A DNA stretch of 64,000 bases from JAWWPG01 sp033850885 (GTDB lineage: Bacteria; Actinomycetota; Actinomycetes; Propionibacteriales; Nocardioidaceae), in NCBI GenBank assembly GCA_033850885.1, contig JAWWPG010000030.1:1-64000 (forward strand). The letters run 5' to 3'. The translations under genes were made by a program, and so were the position numbers. Of the stretch, positions 26,848 through 35,576 are shown in pieces (within the stretch, counting starts at the first letter, position 1; every line of letters begins with the position of its first letter). Below the pieces are notes generated by a model, which did not search any database, was not told where the DNA came from, and was given only the letters and a program-made list of their open reading frames with translations.

Positions 26848-28160
26848 CATCGAGCTCGACAACCCCCAGGCCGGCGCCGGACGACGAGGGCTCCGAGACC
26901 CTCGCGGTCAGCTCCCCCTCTTCTCTGGCCGCACAGTCGGACACCCTCGCCGAGTCGTTCGGCGATTACGTCAGCGCTCAGATCAAGCGAATCAAGAACG
27001 GCGAGAGCGGGATCCTGCCGGTCCTCATCGGGCTGATCGTCATCATCGTCGTTTTCCAGGCCAAGAACTCAGAGTTCCTCTCGGCCGGGAACATCGTGAA
27101 CCTTCTCGTCCAGGGTGCGACTTTCGTACTGCTCGGCATGGCCGAGGCCTTCGTGTTGTTGCTCGGGGAGATCGACCTGTCGATCGGGTTCGTCGCAGCC
27201 TGCGGTGCGGCCATCACCGTCGGGCTCTCGGCCCCGCCGCACAACGTGTCGTGGCCGATCGCGGTCATCGCCGGTCTCGCGGCGGCCGCGGCTTTCGGGA
27301 CCCTGCAAGGGCTGTTGATCACGCAGCTGCGACTACCTTCCTTCGTGGTCACCCTGGCGGGCCTGCTCTTCGGGCAGGGGGCGCTCCTCTTCCTGATCGA
27401 CAAGTTCGGTGGCACCAGCGCAGGGGGGACGATCGCCATCACGAACGACGTCCTCAACAAGCTCGTCTACGGCAACCTGGGGGTCACGACCGGCTGGGTG
27501 CTGCTCGCGATCGCCCTCATCCTGACCGCCGCGCTGATGGTGTTTCGCAACGTGCGGCGGCGTGGGTCGGGGCTCGCGGCCCCTCCGTTGGCTCTGACGA
27601 TCGCCAAGATCGTCGTACTGGCCGTCGCGGGTATCGTCCTGGTCGCGGTCTGCAACCACAACCGTGGACTGACCGTACCGCTCAAAGGCGTGCCCTGGGT
27701 CGTCCCGATCGTGCTGGTGATCCTGGCGGGCTGGACGTTCCTGCTCAGCCGGACCAGCTTCGGTCGCTACATCTACGCGATCGGTGGCAATTCAGAGGCC
27801 GCCCGCCGGGCCGGTATCCACGTCAACCTGATTCGGGTGCTCGCCTTCACGCTCACCGGCTTGACGGCGGGAGCGGGCGGCATCATCTACGCGTCGCGGC
27901 TCGGTTCGATCTCGGCGAACGTCGACGGCGGGCAGCTGGTGCTGTACGCGGTCGCCGCCGCGGTGATCGGGGGAACCAGCCTGTTCGGGGGCCGAGGGAA
28001 GATGCTGCACGCGCTTCTCGGCGGGCTCGTCATCGCCACGATCTACAACGGCACGATCCTCATCGGTCTGAGTGCAGCCACCCAGTTCATGGTGACGGCC
28101 CTCGTCCTTCTGGGTGCGGTGACCGTCGACGCGATCGCCCGCCGCGGTCGCAGCGCCTGA
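26844..28160 (+). CDS. sugar ABC transporter permease (XylH/RbsC type)
   Basis: The 438-residue permease has a long cytosolic N-terminus and about ten membrane helices. It carries the family segments GEIDLSIGFVAACGAA, LPSFVVTLAGLLFGQG and IYAIGGNSEAARRAGIHV. The ATG overlaps the ATPase stop. It completes a binding protein-ATPase-permease importer. No sugar isomerase or kinase accompanies it, so the cargo is open and could be a nucleoside or pentose from nucleic acid turnover. Confidence 0.9.
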   Translation: MTSSSTTPRPAPDDEGSETLAVSSPSSLAAQSDTLAESFGDYVSAQIKRIKNGESGILPVLIGLIVIIVVFQAKNSEFLSAGNIVNLLVQGATFVLLGMAEAFVLLLGEIDLSIGFVAACGAAITVGLSAPPHNVSWPIAVIAGLAAAAAFGTLQGLLITQLRLPSFVVTLAGLLFGQGALLFLIDKFGGTSAGGTIAITNDVLNKLVYGNLGVTTGWVLLAIALILTAALMVFRNVRRRGSGLAAPPLALTIAKIVVLAVAGIVLVAVCNHNRGLTVPLKGVPWVVPIVLVILAGWTFLLSRTSFGRYIYAIGGNSEAARRAGIHVNLIRVLAFTLTGLTAGAGGIIYASRLGSISANVDGGQLVLYAVAAAVIGGTSLFGGRGKMLHALLGGLVIATIYNGTILIGLSAATQFMVTALVLLGAVTVDAIARRGRSA

Positions 28161-28221
28161 CTCTCGGGCACGCGGAAAGGGGCGCGCGAAAGGGTCGGCG
28201 GTCGGTTCTAGTCTGGCGGCC

Positions 28222-28563
28222 GTGGTCACGATCGACGACGTGCGCGCGCTGGCCCTGAGCCTGCCGCGCAGCTACGAGGCCCTGGTGCGGGACCGGGTGA
28301 AGTTCCGCGTCGGGCGGATCGTCTACCTCGCGTTCTCCCGCGACGAGCAGCAAATGGGCTTCGGCTTCCCCAAGGAGGAGCGGGCCCAGCTGGTCGCCTC
28401 CGACCCCGCGAAGTTCCTGATGCCGGCGAAGTCGGACCTGCGGTACCACTGGGCCGAGGTCAGGCTCGACGCGATCGACGAGGCGGAGATGCGCGAGCTG
28501 GTTGTCGACGCCTGGCGGATGGTGGTGCCGAAGAGCGTTGCCCTTGCCCACCTCGGCCCCTGA
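28222..28563 (+). CDS. MmcQ/YjbR family protein
   Basis: The 113-residue protein has the MmcQ/YjbR (DUF419) fold, a small DNA-binding-like domain: MVTIDDVRALALSLPRSYE ... VKFRVGRIVYLAF ... WAEVRLDAIDEAEMRELVVDAWRMV. TAGTCT ends 7 bases before the GTG start with no SD, suggesting a leaderless transcript. Its biochemical role is not established in the family. Confidence 0.85.
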   Translation: MVTIDDVRALALSLPRSYEALVRDRVKFRVGRIVYLAFSRDEQQMGFGFPKEERAQLVASDPAKFLMPAKSDLRYHWAEVRLDAIDEAEMRELVVDAWRMVVPKSVALAHLGP

Positions 28564-28625
28564 CCCCTTCCCCTTCCCGCTCCCCTCTCCCCCGCTCCCT
28601 AAATCGGCACGCCTTTCGAGTGGCG

Positions 28626-28709
28626 TTTGGGTGGTGCACCACTCAGGTTGCCCTCAAGCCACTCAAATCTGGGTGGCTTGAGGAGGGTTTGAGTGGTGCA
28701 CCACTCAAA
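28626..28709. repeat. 84-bp quasi-palindromic repeat, left copy
   Basis: The element carries GTGGTGCACCAC palindromes at both ends (28629-28644 and 28691-28706) around a core with AAGCCACTCA and TGGGTGGCTTG. Its reverse complement matches the element at 29871-29954 closely. The pair therefore flanks the nuclease gene as inverted repeats. Confidence 0.85.
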
Positions 28710-28827
28710 CATGCGACCGTCGATGAGGCCGGCCCTCAACCAATGCGGTTCATCCACAGGCCGTACGCCGTCCACAGGCGGACCCGGACGACCAGCAAAA
28801 AACGCCTCCTCAGTTCAGACTCGGCGC

Positions 28828-29832
28828 ATGAACGGACCTCTCCAGGAGATCATGGACCGCCAGGGCGGGATCTTCGCGCGCCACCAAGCCCTCAATGCCG
28901 GTTGCAGCGAAAGGGAGTTCGCGTGGCTCACCCGAGAGCGGGGTGGTCCCTGGACCCGGATCCGATACGGCGTCTATACGGAACGAGCCAGTTGGGAGTC
29001 AAAGCCGTCTGAAGCACGAGCTGCCATGCTCGATCGGGCCGCCCTCCTGGTGTGCGACGAAGGCACCGTGTTGAGCCACTCATCGGCCGCGCGCTTGCTC
29101 GGCCTCCCCTTGTATAGTGCGGACGACGGCCTCGCGCACGTTACTCGGCTGCGCTTTCATGATCGTCACCTGACCAGAACGCGAGCCGGCATCAAGCATC
29201 ATTGCGGCCGGCTGGACGACAGTGAGATCACGTGGGTGGATGACCTACCGGTGACGACGGCCGAGAGGACAGTCTTGGATGTCGCATCCGAGTTCGGGTA
29301 TGCAAGCGGCCTCGTGATCGCCGACGCGGCACTGCACAGACATGTTACGCGTGACCAGCTGACGAGCGCCCTGACCCGCTATCCGTATGACGTGCACGTG
29401 CGACTGCGCGCGACCGTCGTATCAGACGCAGACGGCCGGGCCGAGACACCGATCGAGTCGTTGGGGCGAGCCCTACTCAAAGACATGGGCATCGAGGATG
29501 TACGGCCGCAGCATGAGGTCGTTCTCGGCGACGGGACCAAGGTCTTCGTCGACCTGTACTCAGCGCGGCTCCATCACTGCTTCGAGTGCGATGGACGACT
29601 CAAGTACCGGACCCAGGTGAATCTGCGAGGCGACGAGGTCGATGCCGACCAGATCGTCTGGGACGAGAAGATGCGCGAGGACGCCCTCCGCGGTGCAGGT
29701 TTCGGAGTGAGTCGCATCGTGTGGAAAGACACCATGCCTGACGCCTTCAGTCGCGCAAGCGCACGGCTCTGGCGCGAGATCCGATTGCAGGACGCAGCGC
29801 GAATGCGATCAGGGGCACCCCGCTCCGCGTAG
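28828..29832 (+). CDS. AbiEi-like / DUF559-type putative nuclease
   Basis: The 334-residue protein has an N-terminal AbiEi-antitoxin-like helical domain (LQEIMDRQGGIFARHQAL ... WTRIRYGVYTE). A C-terminal Vsr/DUF559-like endonuclease domain follows, with VDLYS, FECDGRLKY and a late REDALRGAGFGVSRIVW. Base composition is visibly less GC-rich than its neighbours. It lies alone between two inverted 84-bp repeats, suggesting acquisition as a cassette. No cognate AbiEii toxin is adjacent. The ATG at 28828 is chosen because upstream frame is repeat sequence. Confidence 0.75.
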   Translation: MNGPLQEIMDRQGGIFARHQALNAGCSEREFAWLTRERGGPWTRIRYGVYTERASWESKPSEARAAMLDRAALLVCDEGTVLSHSSAARLLGLPLYSADDGLAHVTRLRFHDRHLTRTRAGIKHHCGRLDDSEITWVDDLPVTTAERTVLDVASEFGYASGLVIADAALHRHVTRDQLTSALTRYPYDVHVRLRATVVSDADGRAETPIESLGRALLKDMGIEDVRPQHEVVLGDGTKVFVDLYSARLHHCFECDGRLKYRTQVNLRGDEVDADQIVWDEKMREDALRGAGFGVSRIVWKDTMPDAFSRASARLWREIRLQDAARMRSGAPRSA

Positions 29833-29870
29833 TCCACCAGCGACATCCCAGGGGGCCCCGCCCCTCCGCG

Positions 29871-29954
29871 CTTGGGTGGTGCACCACTCAGGCCCTCCTC
29901 GAGCCACCCAGATCTGGGTGGCTTGAGGGCAACTTGGGTGGTGCACCACTCAAA
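29871..29954. repeat. 84-bp quasi-palindromic repeat, right copy
   Basis: This is the inverted partner of 28626-28709, with terminal GTGGTGCACCAC palindromes and the core CCACCCAGATCTGGGTGG. It lies 38 bases after the nuclease stop. Confidence 0.85.
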
Positions 29955-29970
29955 CACCCCGGATGGGATG

Positions 29971-30045
29971 GCGCAGGGTGGCGGCGGTGGGGGTGAGGGT
30001 GGCTGCGGAGTGGGGTGGGGGTGGCGGGTGGGGCTGGGAGGGGCT
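29971..30045 (+). repeat. G-rich tract with quadruplex potential
   Basis: The plus strand here has many runs of three to five G separated by short spacers (GGGGGTGAGGGTGG, GTGGGGTGGGGGTGG, GGGTGGGGCTGGGAGGGG). It lies immediately beyond the 3' end of the minus-strand Mo-hydroxylase operon, so the G-rich strand is the template. No stem-loop terminator was seen. Confidence 0.5.
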
Positions 30046-30047
30046 GG

Positions 30048-32423
30048 TTACTGCTGGCGGGCCTGGCGCAGGGTGAAGAGCTCGCTGGGGCTGATCGGCA
30101 TCGCGGAGATCACGATGCCCTCCGCGTCTTCAATGGCGGCGGCGATGGCGGCCGAGCCCGGGATCACCCCCGCCTCCCCCGCTCCCTTCACCCCCAACGG
30201 GTTCAACGGCGACGGCGTCTCCAGGTGGTCGATCTCGATGTGCGGCACCTCGCTGGCGTACGGCATCAGGAAGTCCATGAACGAGGCGTTCAGCAGCTGG
30301 CCCGACTCGTCGTACTCCATGCGTTCGTAGAGGGCGCCGGCGACTCCCTGCGCGACCCCACCGTGGACCTGGCCCTCGACGATCATCGGGTTGATGATGG
30401 TGCCGCAGTCGTGGACGACGCAGTAGCGCAGGATGGTGATCTCCGCCGTCTCGGGGTCGGTCTCGACGATGACGGCGTGCATGCCGTTCGCGAACGTGGA
30501 GCGTGGCGGCGAGTAGTAATCGGTGCTCTCGAGTCCGGGCCGCTCCCCCACCGCCACGGGTGGCTTGCTGGGGTCGGCCGGGGTGGCGAACTGGGTGGCC
30601 CGCGAAGCCGCCTCGTCGAACGCGTAGCGCAGCGGGTTGGACAGGACGGCGATGGTCCCGAGCTCGATCGCCGCAGCCGGGCTGCCCTTGACCCGGACGA
30701 GCCCGTCTGCGATCTCGAGGTCGTCGACCGACGCCTCGAGCGCGTCCGCCGCTATCCGCAGGGCCTTCTCGCGGACGGCCCGCGCGGTGAGGGCCACCGC
30801 GCTGCCCGACATCACCGCGGTCCGGGAGGCGAACGTGCCCACCGCGTACTTGAACCGGCGAGTGTCCCCCGTTGTGACCTTGACGCGGTCCATCGGTACG
30901 CCGAGCTCGTCCGCCACGATCTGCGCGAGCATCGTCTGGTGGCCCTGGCCCTGGGAGGTGAGACCGGTCGACACGACGACGCTGCCGTCGGTCTCGATCC
31001 GGATGTGCCCTCCTTCGTACGGCCCGACCCCGGTGCCTTCGACGTAGCAGGCCAGCCCGATGCCGACCGTCCGACCCTCCGCGGCCGCCGCGCTGCGAAA
31101 CGCCTCGAACCCGTCCCAGTCCACCAGCGCCTTCAGCTTCGCCAGCGAGGCCGGGAAGTCACCCGAGTCGTAGATCAGCGGCCTGCCGTCCTGGAAGACG
31201 AGACCGTGGTCGTAAGGCATCTCGTCCGGCGTGATGAAGTTGCGGGCCCGCACCTCCGCCCGGTCGAGGCCGAGGTCACGCGCGATCGCGTCCATCACCC
31301 GCTCCATCACGAAGCAGCCTTGCGGTCGACCGGCGCCTCGGTACGGCGTGACGATGACCGTGTTGGTGTAGAGGCTCTGGAACTCGACCCGGTAGGCGCC
31401 AGGCTTGTACGGACCGAGCAGCTGGGTCGAGGTGATGATCGGCACGATGAGGCCGTACGGCGTGTAGGCGCCGTTGTCGTGCCAGAAGCGCACCGCCAAC
31501 CCCCGCAGGTGCCCCTCGTCGTCGTACCCGAACTCCACCTCGTGCAGCTGGCCGCGCTCGTGGGCGGAGGAGACGAAATGCTCACGCCGGTCCTCGGTCC
31601 ACTTCACGGGTCTGTTCAGCCGGATCGCCGCCCACGGCACCAGGACCTCTTCGGGCCACGGGTGCACGATCTTCACGCCGAACGCGCCGCCGACATCCGG
31701 GGTGACGACCTCGACCCGGTCGACGGGGAGGTCGAGCTTCGCCGCCAGCGCCTGACGGACGCTGGTGGAGGTCTGGGTCGAGGTGTGCACGAGCAGCGAG
31801 CGGTCGTCGGGGTCCCAGCGCGCGAGCACCCCCTTGCCCTCCATCGGCATCGATGCGCTGCGTTCGATCGTGAGCCGCAGGCTGCCGCGATGGGGCGCCT
31901 CGGCGATCATGCCGCGAGCGTCGCCGATCTCCTGCACCAAGGTGGCGGCGACGTTGCCTGGTACGTCGTCGTGCACGAGCGCAGTCGCGGACCGGGCGGC
32001 TTCGATGCCGACGACCGGCGGCAGCTCCTCGTAGGTGACGTCGATCTTCCCGGCGATGTCCTCGGCCAGGTAGCGGTCGGTCGCCACCACCATGACGATC
32101 GCCTCACCGACGTGGTTGACCTCGTCCCGGGCCAGCGCGTACGGCGTCCGGCCGTGGGTCAACGCGGGATGCGGGATCAGCAGCGGAAGCGGCTCTCCGG
32201 GGTGTCCTTCCAGGTCCTCGTGGGTGAAGATCGCGACCAGGCCCTCGACGTCCAGTGCCGGGCCGACGTCGATGCCGGTGACCCGGGCATGGGCGTGGGG
32301 GCTGCGCACGAAGGCGGCCGCGAGCGCGTCGTGCCCCAGGTCGTCGAGGTAGCGCCCCTCGCCCTTCAACAGCCGCGGGTCCTCCACCCGGGGCACCCGT
32401 TGGCCGAACAGCTTCGTGGTCAC
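30048..32423 (-). CDS. molybdenum hydroxylase large subunit (form II CoxL / xanthine dehydrogenase type)
   Basis: The 791-residue molybdopterin subunit begins LFGQRVPRVEDPRLLKGEGRYLDD. It has DVGGAFGVKI and the active-site loop PYRGAGRPQ, the form II AYRGAGR type without the cysteine of true CO dehydrogenase. The molybdenum-facing glutamate lies in VKGAGEAGVIPG near the C-terminus. It would hydroxylate an N-heterocycle or aldehyde. The GTG at 32423 overlaps the Fe-S subunit stop as GTGA. The uracil permease in the same operon makes a pyrimidine such as uracil or thymine the leading candidate substrate. Confidence 0.9.
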   Translation of the reverse strand: MTTKLFGQRVPRVEDPRLLKGEGRYLDDLGHDALAAAFVRSPHAHARVTGIDVGPALDVEGLVAIFTHEDLEGHPGEPLPLLIPHPALTHGRTPYALARDEVNHVGEAIVMVVATDRYLAEDIAGKIDVTYEELPPVVGIEAARSATALVHDDVPGNVAATLVQEIGDARGMIAEAPHRGSLRLTIERSASMPMEGKGVLARWDPDDRSLLVHTSTQTSTSVRQALAAKLDLPVDRVEVVTPDVGGAFGVKIVHPWPEEVLVPWAAIRLNRPVKWTEDRREHFVSSAHERGQLHEVEFGYDDEGHLRGLAVRFWHDNGAYTPYGLIVPIITSTQLLGPYKPGAYRVEFQSLYTNTVIVTPYRGAGRPQGCFVMERVMDAIARDLGLDRAEVRARNFITPDEMPYDHGLVFQDGRPLIYDSGDFPASLAKLKALVDWDGFEAFRSAAAAEGRTVGIGLACYVEGTGVGPYEGGHIRIETDGSVVVSTGLTSQGQGHQTMLAQIVADELGVPMDRVKVTTGDTRRFKYAVGTFASRTAVMSGSAVALTARAVREKALRIAADALEASVDDLEIADGLVRVKGSPAAAIELGTIAVLSNPLRYAFDEAASRATQFATPADPSKPPVAVGERPGLESTDYYSPPRSTFANGMHAVIVETDPETAEITILRYCVVHDCGTIINPMIVEGQVHGGVAQGVAGALYERMEYDESGQLLNASFMDFLMPYASEVPHIEIDHLETPSPLNPLGVKGAGEAGVIPGSAAIAAAIEDAEGIVISAMPISPSELFTLRQARQQ

Positions 32424-32926
32424 GAACCGGTCCCGCCCGTCGCCGGGTCGTTGATGATCTCGGCCGCCCGGAGTACGGCGGCCACGATGTTCTGGTACCC
32501 GGTGCACCGGCAGAGGTTGCCGCCGATGGCCTCTCGCGCCTCCTGCTCCGTCGGACGAGGGGACGTCTCGAGGAACGACGTGATCGTGGTGATGAAGCCC
32601 GGCGTGCAGAAGCCGCACTGCAGCGCGTGGCAGTCCCGGAACGCCTGCTGCACCGGGCCCAGCTCCCCGTCCGGACCGACGCACCCTTCCACGGTGGTGA
32701 TCTGGGCACCGTCGACCGACACCGCGAAGATCAGGCAGCTCCGCATCGGCACGTTGTCGACGAGGACGGTGCAGGCGCCGCACACGCCGTGCTCGCATCC
32801 GACGTGGGTGCCGGTGAGCCGGGCATCGTGGCGCAGCGCGTCGGAGAGCAGCCGGCGGGCAGGCACCTGCAGCTCACGCGGGATGCCGTTGACGGTCAGC
32901 TGCACGCCGTGCAGCGGCTCGGTCAT
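32420..32926 (-). CDS. molybdenum hydroxylase small subunit, two [2Fe-2S] clusters
   Basis: The 168-residue CoxS/XdhC-type subunit has a plant-type cluster (Cys44, Cys49, Cys52, Cys64 in CEHGVCGACTVL ... C) and a second cluster (Cys104, Cys107, Cys139, Cys141 in CGFCTPG ... CRCTGYQ). It carries electrons from the Mo centre to the FAD subunit. The ATG overlaps the stop of the FAD subunit gene. Confidence 0.93.
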   Translation of the reverse strand: MTEPLHGVQLTVNGIPRELQVPARRLLSDALRHDARLTGTHVGCEHGVCGACTVLVDNVPMRSCLIFAVSVDGAQITTVEGCVGPDGELGPVQQAFRDCHALQCGFCTPGFITTITSFLETSPRPTEQEAREAIGGNLCRCTGYQNIVAAVLRAAEIINDPATGGTGS

Positions 32927-33810
32927 GGGGACGTCACCTCGAGCGCTTCGCCCAGTGCCTCGCCCAGTGCCTGCGCGAGGGCTCTGCCGGCCAGCACCCG
33001 GGCGAGCCGTCGACGGTACTCGGCGCTCGCGTGGATGTCGGTCTCCGGGTCGATGCTCGCGTCGACCTGCTCGAGCGCCTCCGCCCAGTCGACGGCGTCG
33101 TACGACGTCCCGGCGTACGCCTCTGACACGTCCACCACCGTCGGGGTGCCACCGACACTGACCAGCGCCAGGCGCGCGGACCGCACCGCTCGCTCGTCGT
33201 CCAGCGTGACGACGGCGGCTGCCCCGACGACGGCGTAGTCGCCGTGCCGGCGCGCGATCTCGAGCCAGCTCGACCCGCTGCGCGGCGGCAGGTTGGGGAA
33301 GGTCGCACTGACGGCGAGCTCGCCGTCGGTGAGGCCGCACTCCATCGGTCCGAGGAAGAGGTCGGCGGCCCGGATCGTACGGCGCCCGTTGGCCTCGCTG
33401 AGTGCGTCGACGTGACCGTCGAGGACGGCCAGCACAGCCGGCATCTCCGCGGCCGGGTCCGCATGCGCGAGGCTCCCGACGGTCGTCCCTCGGTTCCGGA
33501 TCGTCGGATGCGCGACCTGGCGCAACGCCTTGCGCAGCAGGGGGTTGGCCGCGAACGCGGCCGCGTCGAGCTCTAGGGCTCGGTGGCGCGTGATGGCACC
33601 GACGGTGACAGCCTCCGCGTCGACCTCGATGCGCTCGAGACCTGGCACGCCGTTGATGTCGACGAGCGCCGCCGGTGCGGCCAGCCGCATCGACATCAGC
33701 GGCACGAGACTCTGGCCGCCGGCCAGCACCTTCCCCCCGGTCTGCGCCAGCAGCCGCACCGCCTCCTCGGTGCTGCCCGCGCGGTGGTAGTCGAACGGTG
33801 CCGGCTTCAC
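32923..33810 (-). CDS. molybdenum hydroxylase FAD-binding subunit
   Basis: The 295-residue CoxM-type subunit has both FAD signatures, VLAGGQSLVPLMSMR (about 28-42) and NRGTTVGSLAHADPAAE (about 107-123). The C-terminal region contains a short internal duplication, ALGEALGEAL, from two direct DNA copies. It follows the permease gene by 27 bases and is coupled to the small subunit gene. Confidence 0.92.
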   Translation of the reverse strand: MKPAPFDYHRAGSTEEAVRLLAQTGGKVLAGGQSLVPLMSMRLAAPAALVDINGVPGLERIEVDAEAVTVGAITRHRALELDAAAFAANPLLRKALRQVAHPTIRNRGTTVGSLAHADPAAEMPAVLAVLDGHVDALSEANGRRTIRAADLFLGPMECGLTDGELAVSATFPNLPPRSGSSWLEIARRHGDYAVVGAAAVVTLDDERAVRSARLALVSVGGTPTVVDVSEAYAGTSYDAVDWAEALEQVDASIDPETDIHASAEYRRRLARVLAGRALAQALGEALGEALEVTSP

Positions 33811-33837
33811 GGGTTGAGCAGCCTCCCGGGTCGGGTG

Positions 33838-35277
33838 TCAGGTGTCGGTGTCGCGATGGGCCCCCGGCTGGTCGTCGTCCACGTCGTACATGCCGGGCTG
33901 GCCCACCGCAATCATTGTGCCCTCATCACGCAGGTGGGCCGGCGCCACCGCCCGGCTCAGATGGTAGAAGACGAGGACCACGATGGTGCCGAGGGCGATC
34001 CCGGTGAGCTGGAAGTCGTTGGTGACCTTCAGCGTGGTGTTCCCGATCGCGATGACGATGCCCGCCGCCAGCGGCACCAGGTTGATCGGGTTGCCGAAGT
34101 CGACGTCGTTCTCCTTCCAGATCTTCGCGCCGAGCAGCCCGATCATGCCGTAGAGCACGACGGTGATGCCGCCGAGCACTCCGCCGGGCGTCGAGGCGAC
34201 CAGGGCGCCGAACTTGGGGCTCAGCCCGAAGATGATCGCGACGATCGCGGCGACGTAGTAGGCGGCCGTGGAGTAGACCCGGGTGGCCGCCATCACCCCG
34301 ATGTTCTCGGCGTATGTCGTCGTGGGCGAGCCGCCGAACGTGCTCGCGATCACCGTCCCGAAGCCGTCGGCCGCGATCGCCCGGCCCATCACCGGGTTGA
34401 GGTCACGGTGGGTCATCTCGCCGACGGCCTTGACGTGACCGGTGTTCTCGGCGATCAAGGCGATGACGGCCGGCAAGACGAGCAGCGTGAACGTGATCGA
34501 GAAGCTCGGCCAGTGCCAGCCGACCACGCCTTTGGCCTCATCGGTGTGCGGTGGGAACCCGATCCAGTCGGCGGCCTTGACGGCGGTCCAGCTGACCCGG
34601 TCGTGTGTGGTGACCTTGTTGGCCGCCGCGTCGAACGACGTGATCTGGCCGAAGACGAGGTCGTTGAACCACGACAGCAGGTAGCCGAAGATCAGCCCGA
34701 GGAAGATCGCGATCCGGCCGAGGAAACCGCGCACCCCGACCGCGACCAGGATGACGAACGTCATCGTCGCCAACGCCACCCACTGGTCCTGCGGCCAGTA
34801 GATGTTCGCCACCACGGGAGCCAGGTTGAAGCCGATCAGCATGACGACGGCCCCGGTCACGGCCGGCGGAAGCACCGCCTGCAGCACGTGAGACCCGAGG
34901 AAGTGGATCAGCACCCCGACCAGCAGCAGCACCACGCCCGCGACCAGGATCGCGCCGGTCACGTCCGAGGAGTCGCCGCCCTGACTGCGGATCGCCACCA
35001 CCCCGCCGACGAAGGACGCGCTGGTACCGAGGTAGCTCGGCACCTTGCCCTGCACGATCAGCAGGAAGCAGATCGTCGCTATGCCGCTCATCATGACCGC
35101 AAGCTGCGGGTTGAGGCCCATGATGAGCGGGAACACGAAGGTGGCACCGAACATGGCCACCACGTGCTGGGCCCCGAGCCCGACCGTCCTTCCCCACGAC
35201 AGCCGCTCGTCAGGTGCCACCGCCTCGCCCGGAGGCGGCGTCCTGCCGTCGTACACGACCTTCCATCCCAATGCCAT
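33838..35277 (-). CDS. uracil permease, UraA-like NCS2 family
   Basis: The 479-residue transporter has about 14 hydrophobic segments. IALIAENTGHVK and TFGGSPTTTYAENIGVMAATRVYS contain the two glutamates that bind uracil in UraA-type carriers. This pattern fits uracil better than xanthine/urate carriers. A GGGGAG SD precedes the ATG. It is the first gene of the permease-FAD-FeS-Mo operon, implying that the imported base feeds the hydroxylase. Confidence 0.9.
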   Translation of the reverse strand: MALGWKVVYDGRTPPPGEAVAPDERLSWGRTVGLGAQHVVAMFGATFVFPLIMGLNPQLAVMMSGIATICFLLIVQGKVPSYLGTSASFVGGVVAIRSQGGDSSDVTGAILVAGVVLLLVGVLIHFLGSHVLQAVLPPAVTGAVVMLIGFNLAPVVANIYWPQDQWVALATMTFVILVAVGVRGFLGRIAIFLGLIFGYLLSWFNDLVFGQITSFDAAANKVTTHDRVSWTAVKAADWIGFPPHTDEAKGVVGWHWPSFSITFTLLVLPAVIALIAENTGHVKAVGEMTHRDLNPVMGRAIAADGFGTVIASTFGGSPTTTYAENIGVMAATRVYSTAAYYVAAIVAIIFGLSPKFGALVASTPGGVLGGITVVLYGMIGLLGAKIWKENDVDFGNPINLVPLAAGIVIAIGNTTLKVTNDFQLTGIALGTIVVLVFYHLSRAVAPAHLRDEGTMIAVGQPGMYDVDDDQPGAHRDTDT

Positions 35278-35513
35278 GACTCACTCCCCAGCAAGATCGT
35301 GAGATGGCCCCCTCCGTCCTGTGACGGCCATCACTCGACTCCACAATGCCGAAATCGGGCGGGCGAGCGACCGAGGCGCGCGGGAGTGTCAGGCGAATAG
35401 ACGCAAGCAGGATGTTTCACGGGCAGTTGCCCGGGTATGCCTCTCGCTAGAGAAAAGTTGGGCCCGTCTTCCGCAGTGCCAGGAGGGGTGTGCAGAAGGT
35501 GGTCCAGCGCGTG

Positions 35514-35544
35514 ATGCCCCGGTGCCCGCGTGGAGCCGGGGCAT
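35514..35544. promoter_or_regulatory. inverted repeat upstream of the transcarbamoylase operon
   Basis: ATGCCCCGG (35514-35522) and CCGGGGCAT (35536-35544) form a 9-bp perfect inverted repeat in the 299-base gap between the divergent permease and DUF2877 operons. It sits where the -35 of the DUF2877 promoter would be, so a repressor site is plausible. Apart from this site and the adjacent -10, I see nothing else clear in the gap. Confidence 0.5.
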
Positions 35545-35563
35545 CCCTGCGTCCCGGGGGGAT

Positions 35564-35569
35564 TACTCT
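35564..35569 (+). promoter_or_regulatory. -10 element of the DUF2877-FdrA-DUF1116 operon
   Basis: TACTCT ends 7 bases before the ATG at 35577 and no SD intervenes. Transcription would start at or next to the ATG, giving a leaderless first gene. Confidence 0.5.
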
Positions 35570-35576
35570 GCCTAGC

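Noticed and set aside
30048..32423. Calling the large subunit a carbon monoxide dehydrogenase
   Set aside because: The active loop is PYRGAGR and lacks the cysteine that holds copper in true CoxL.
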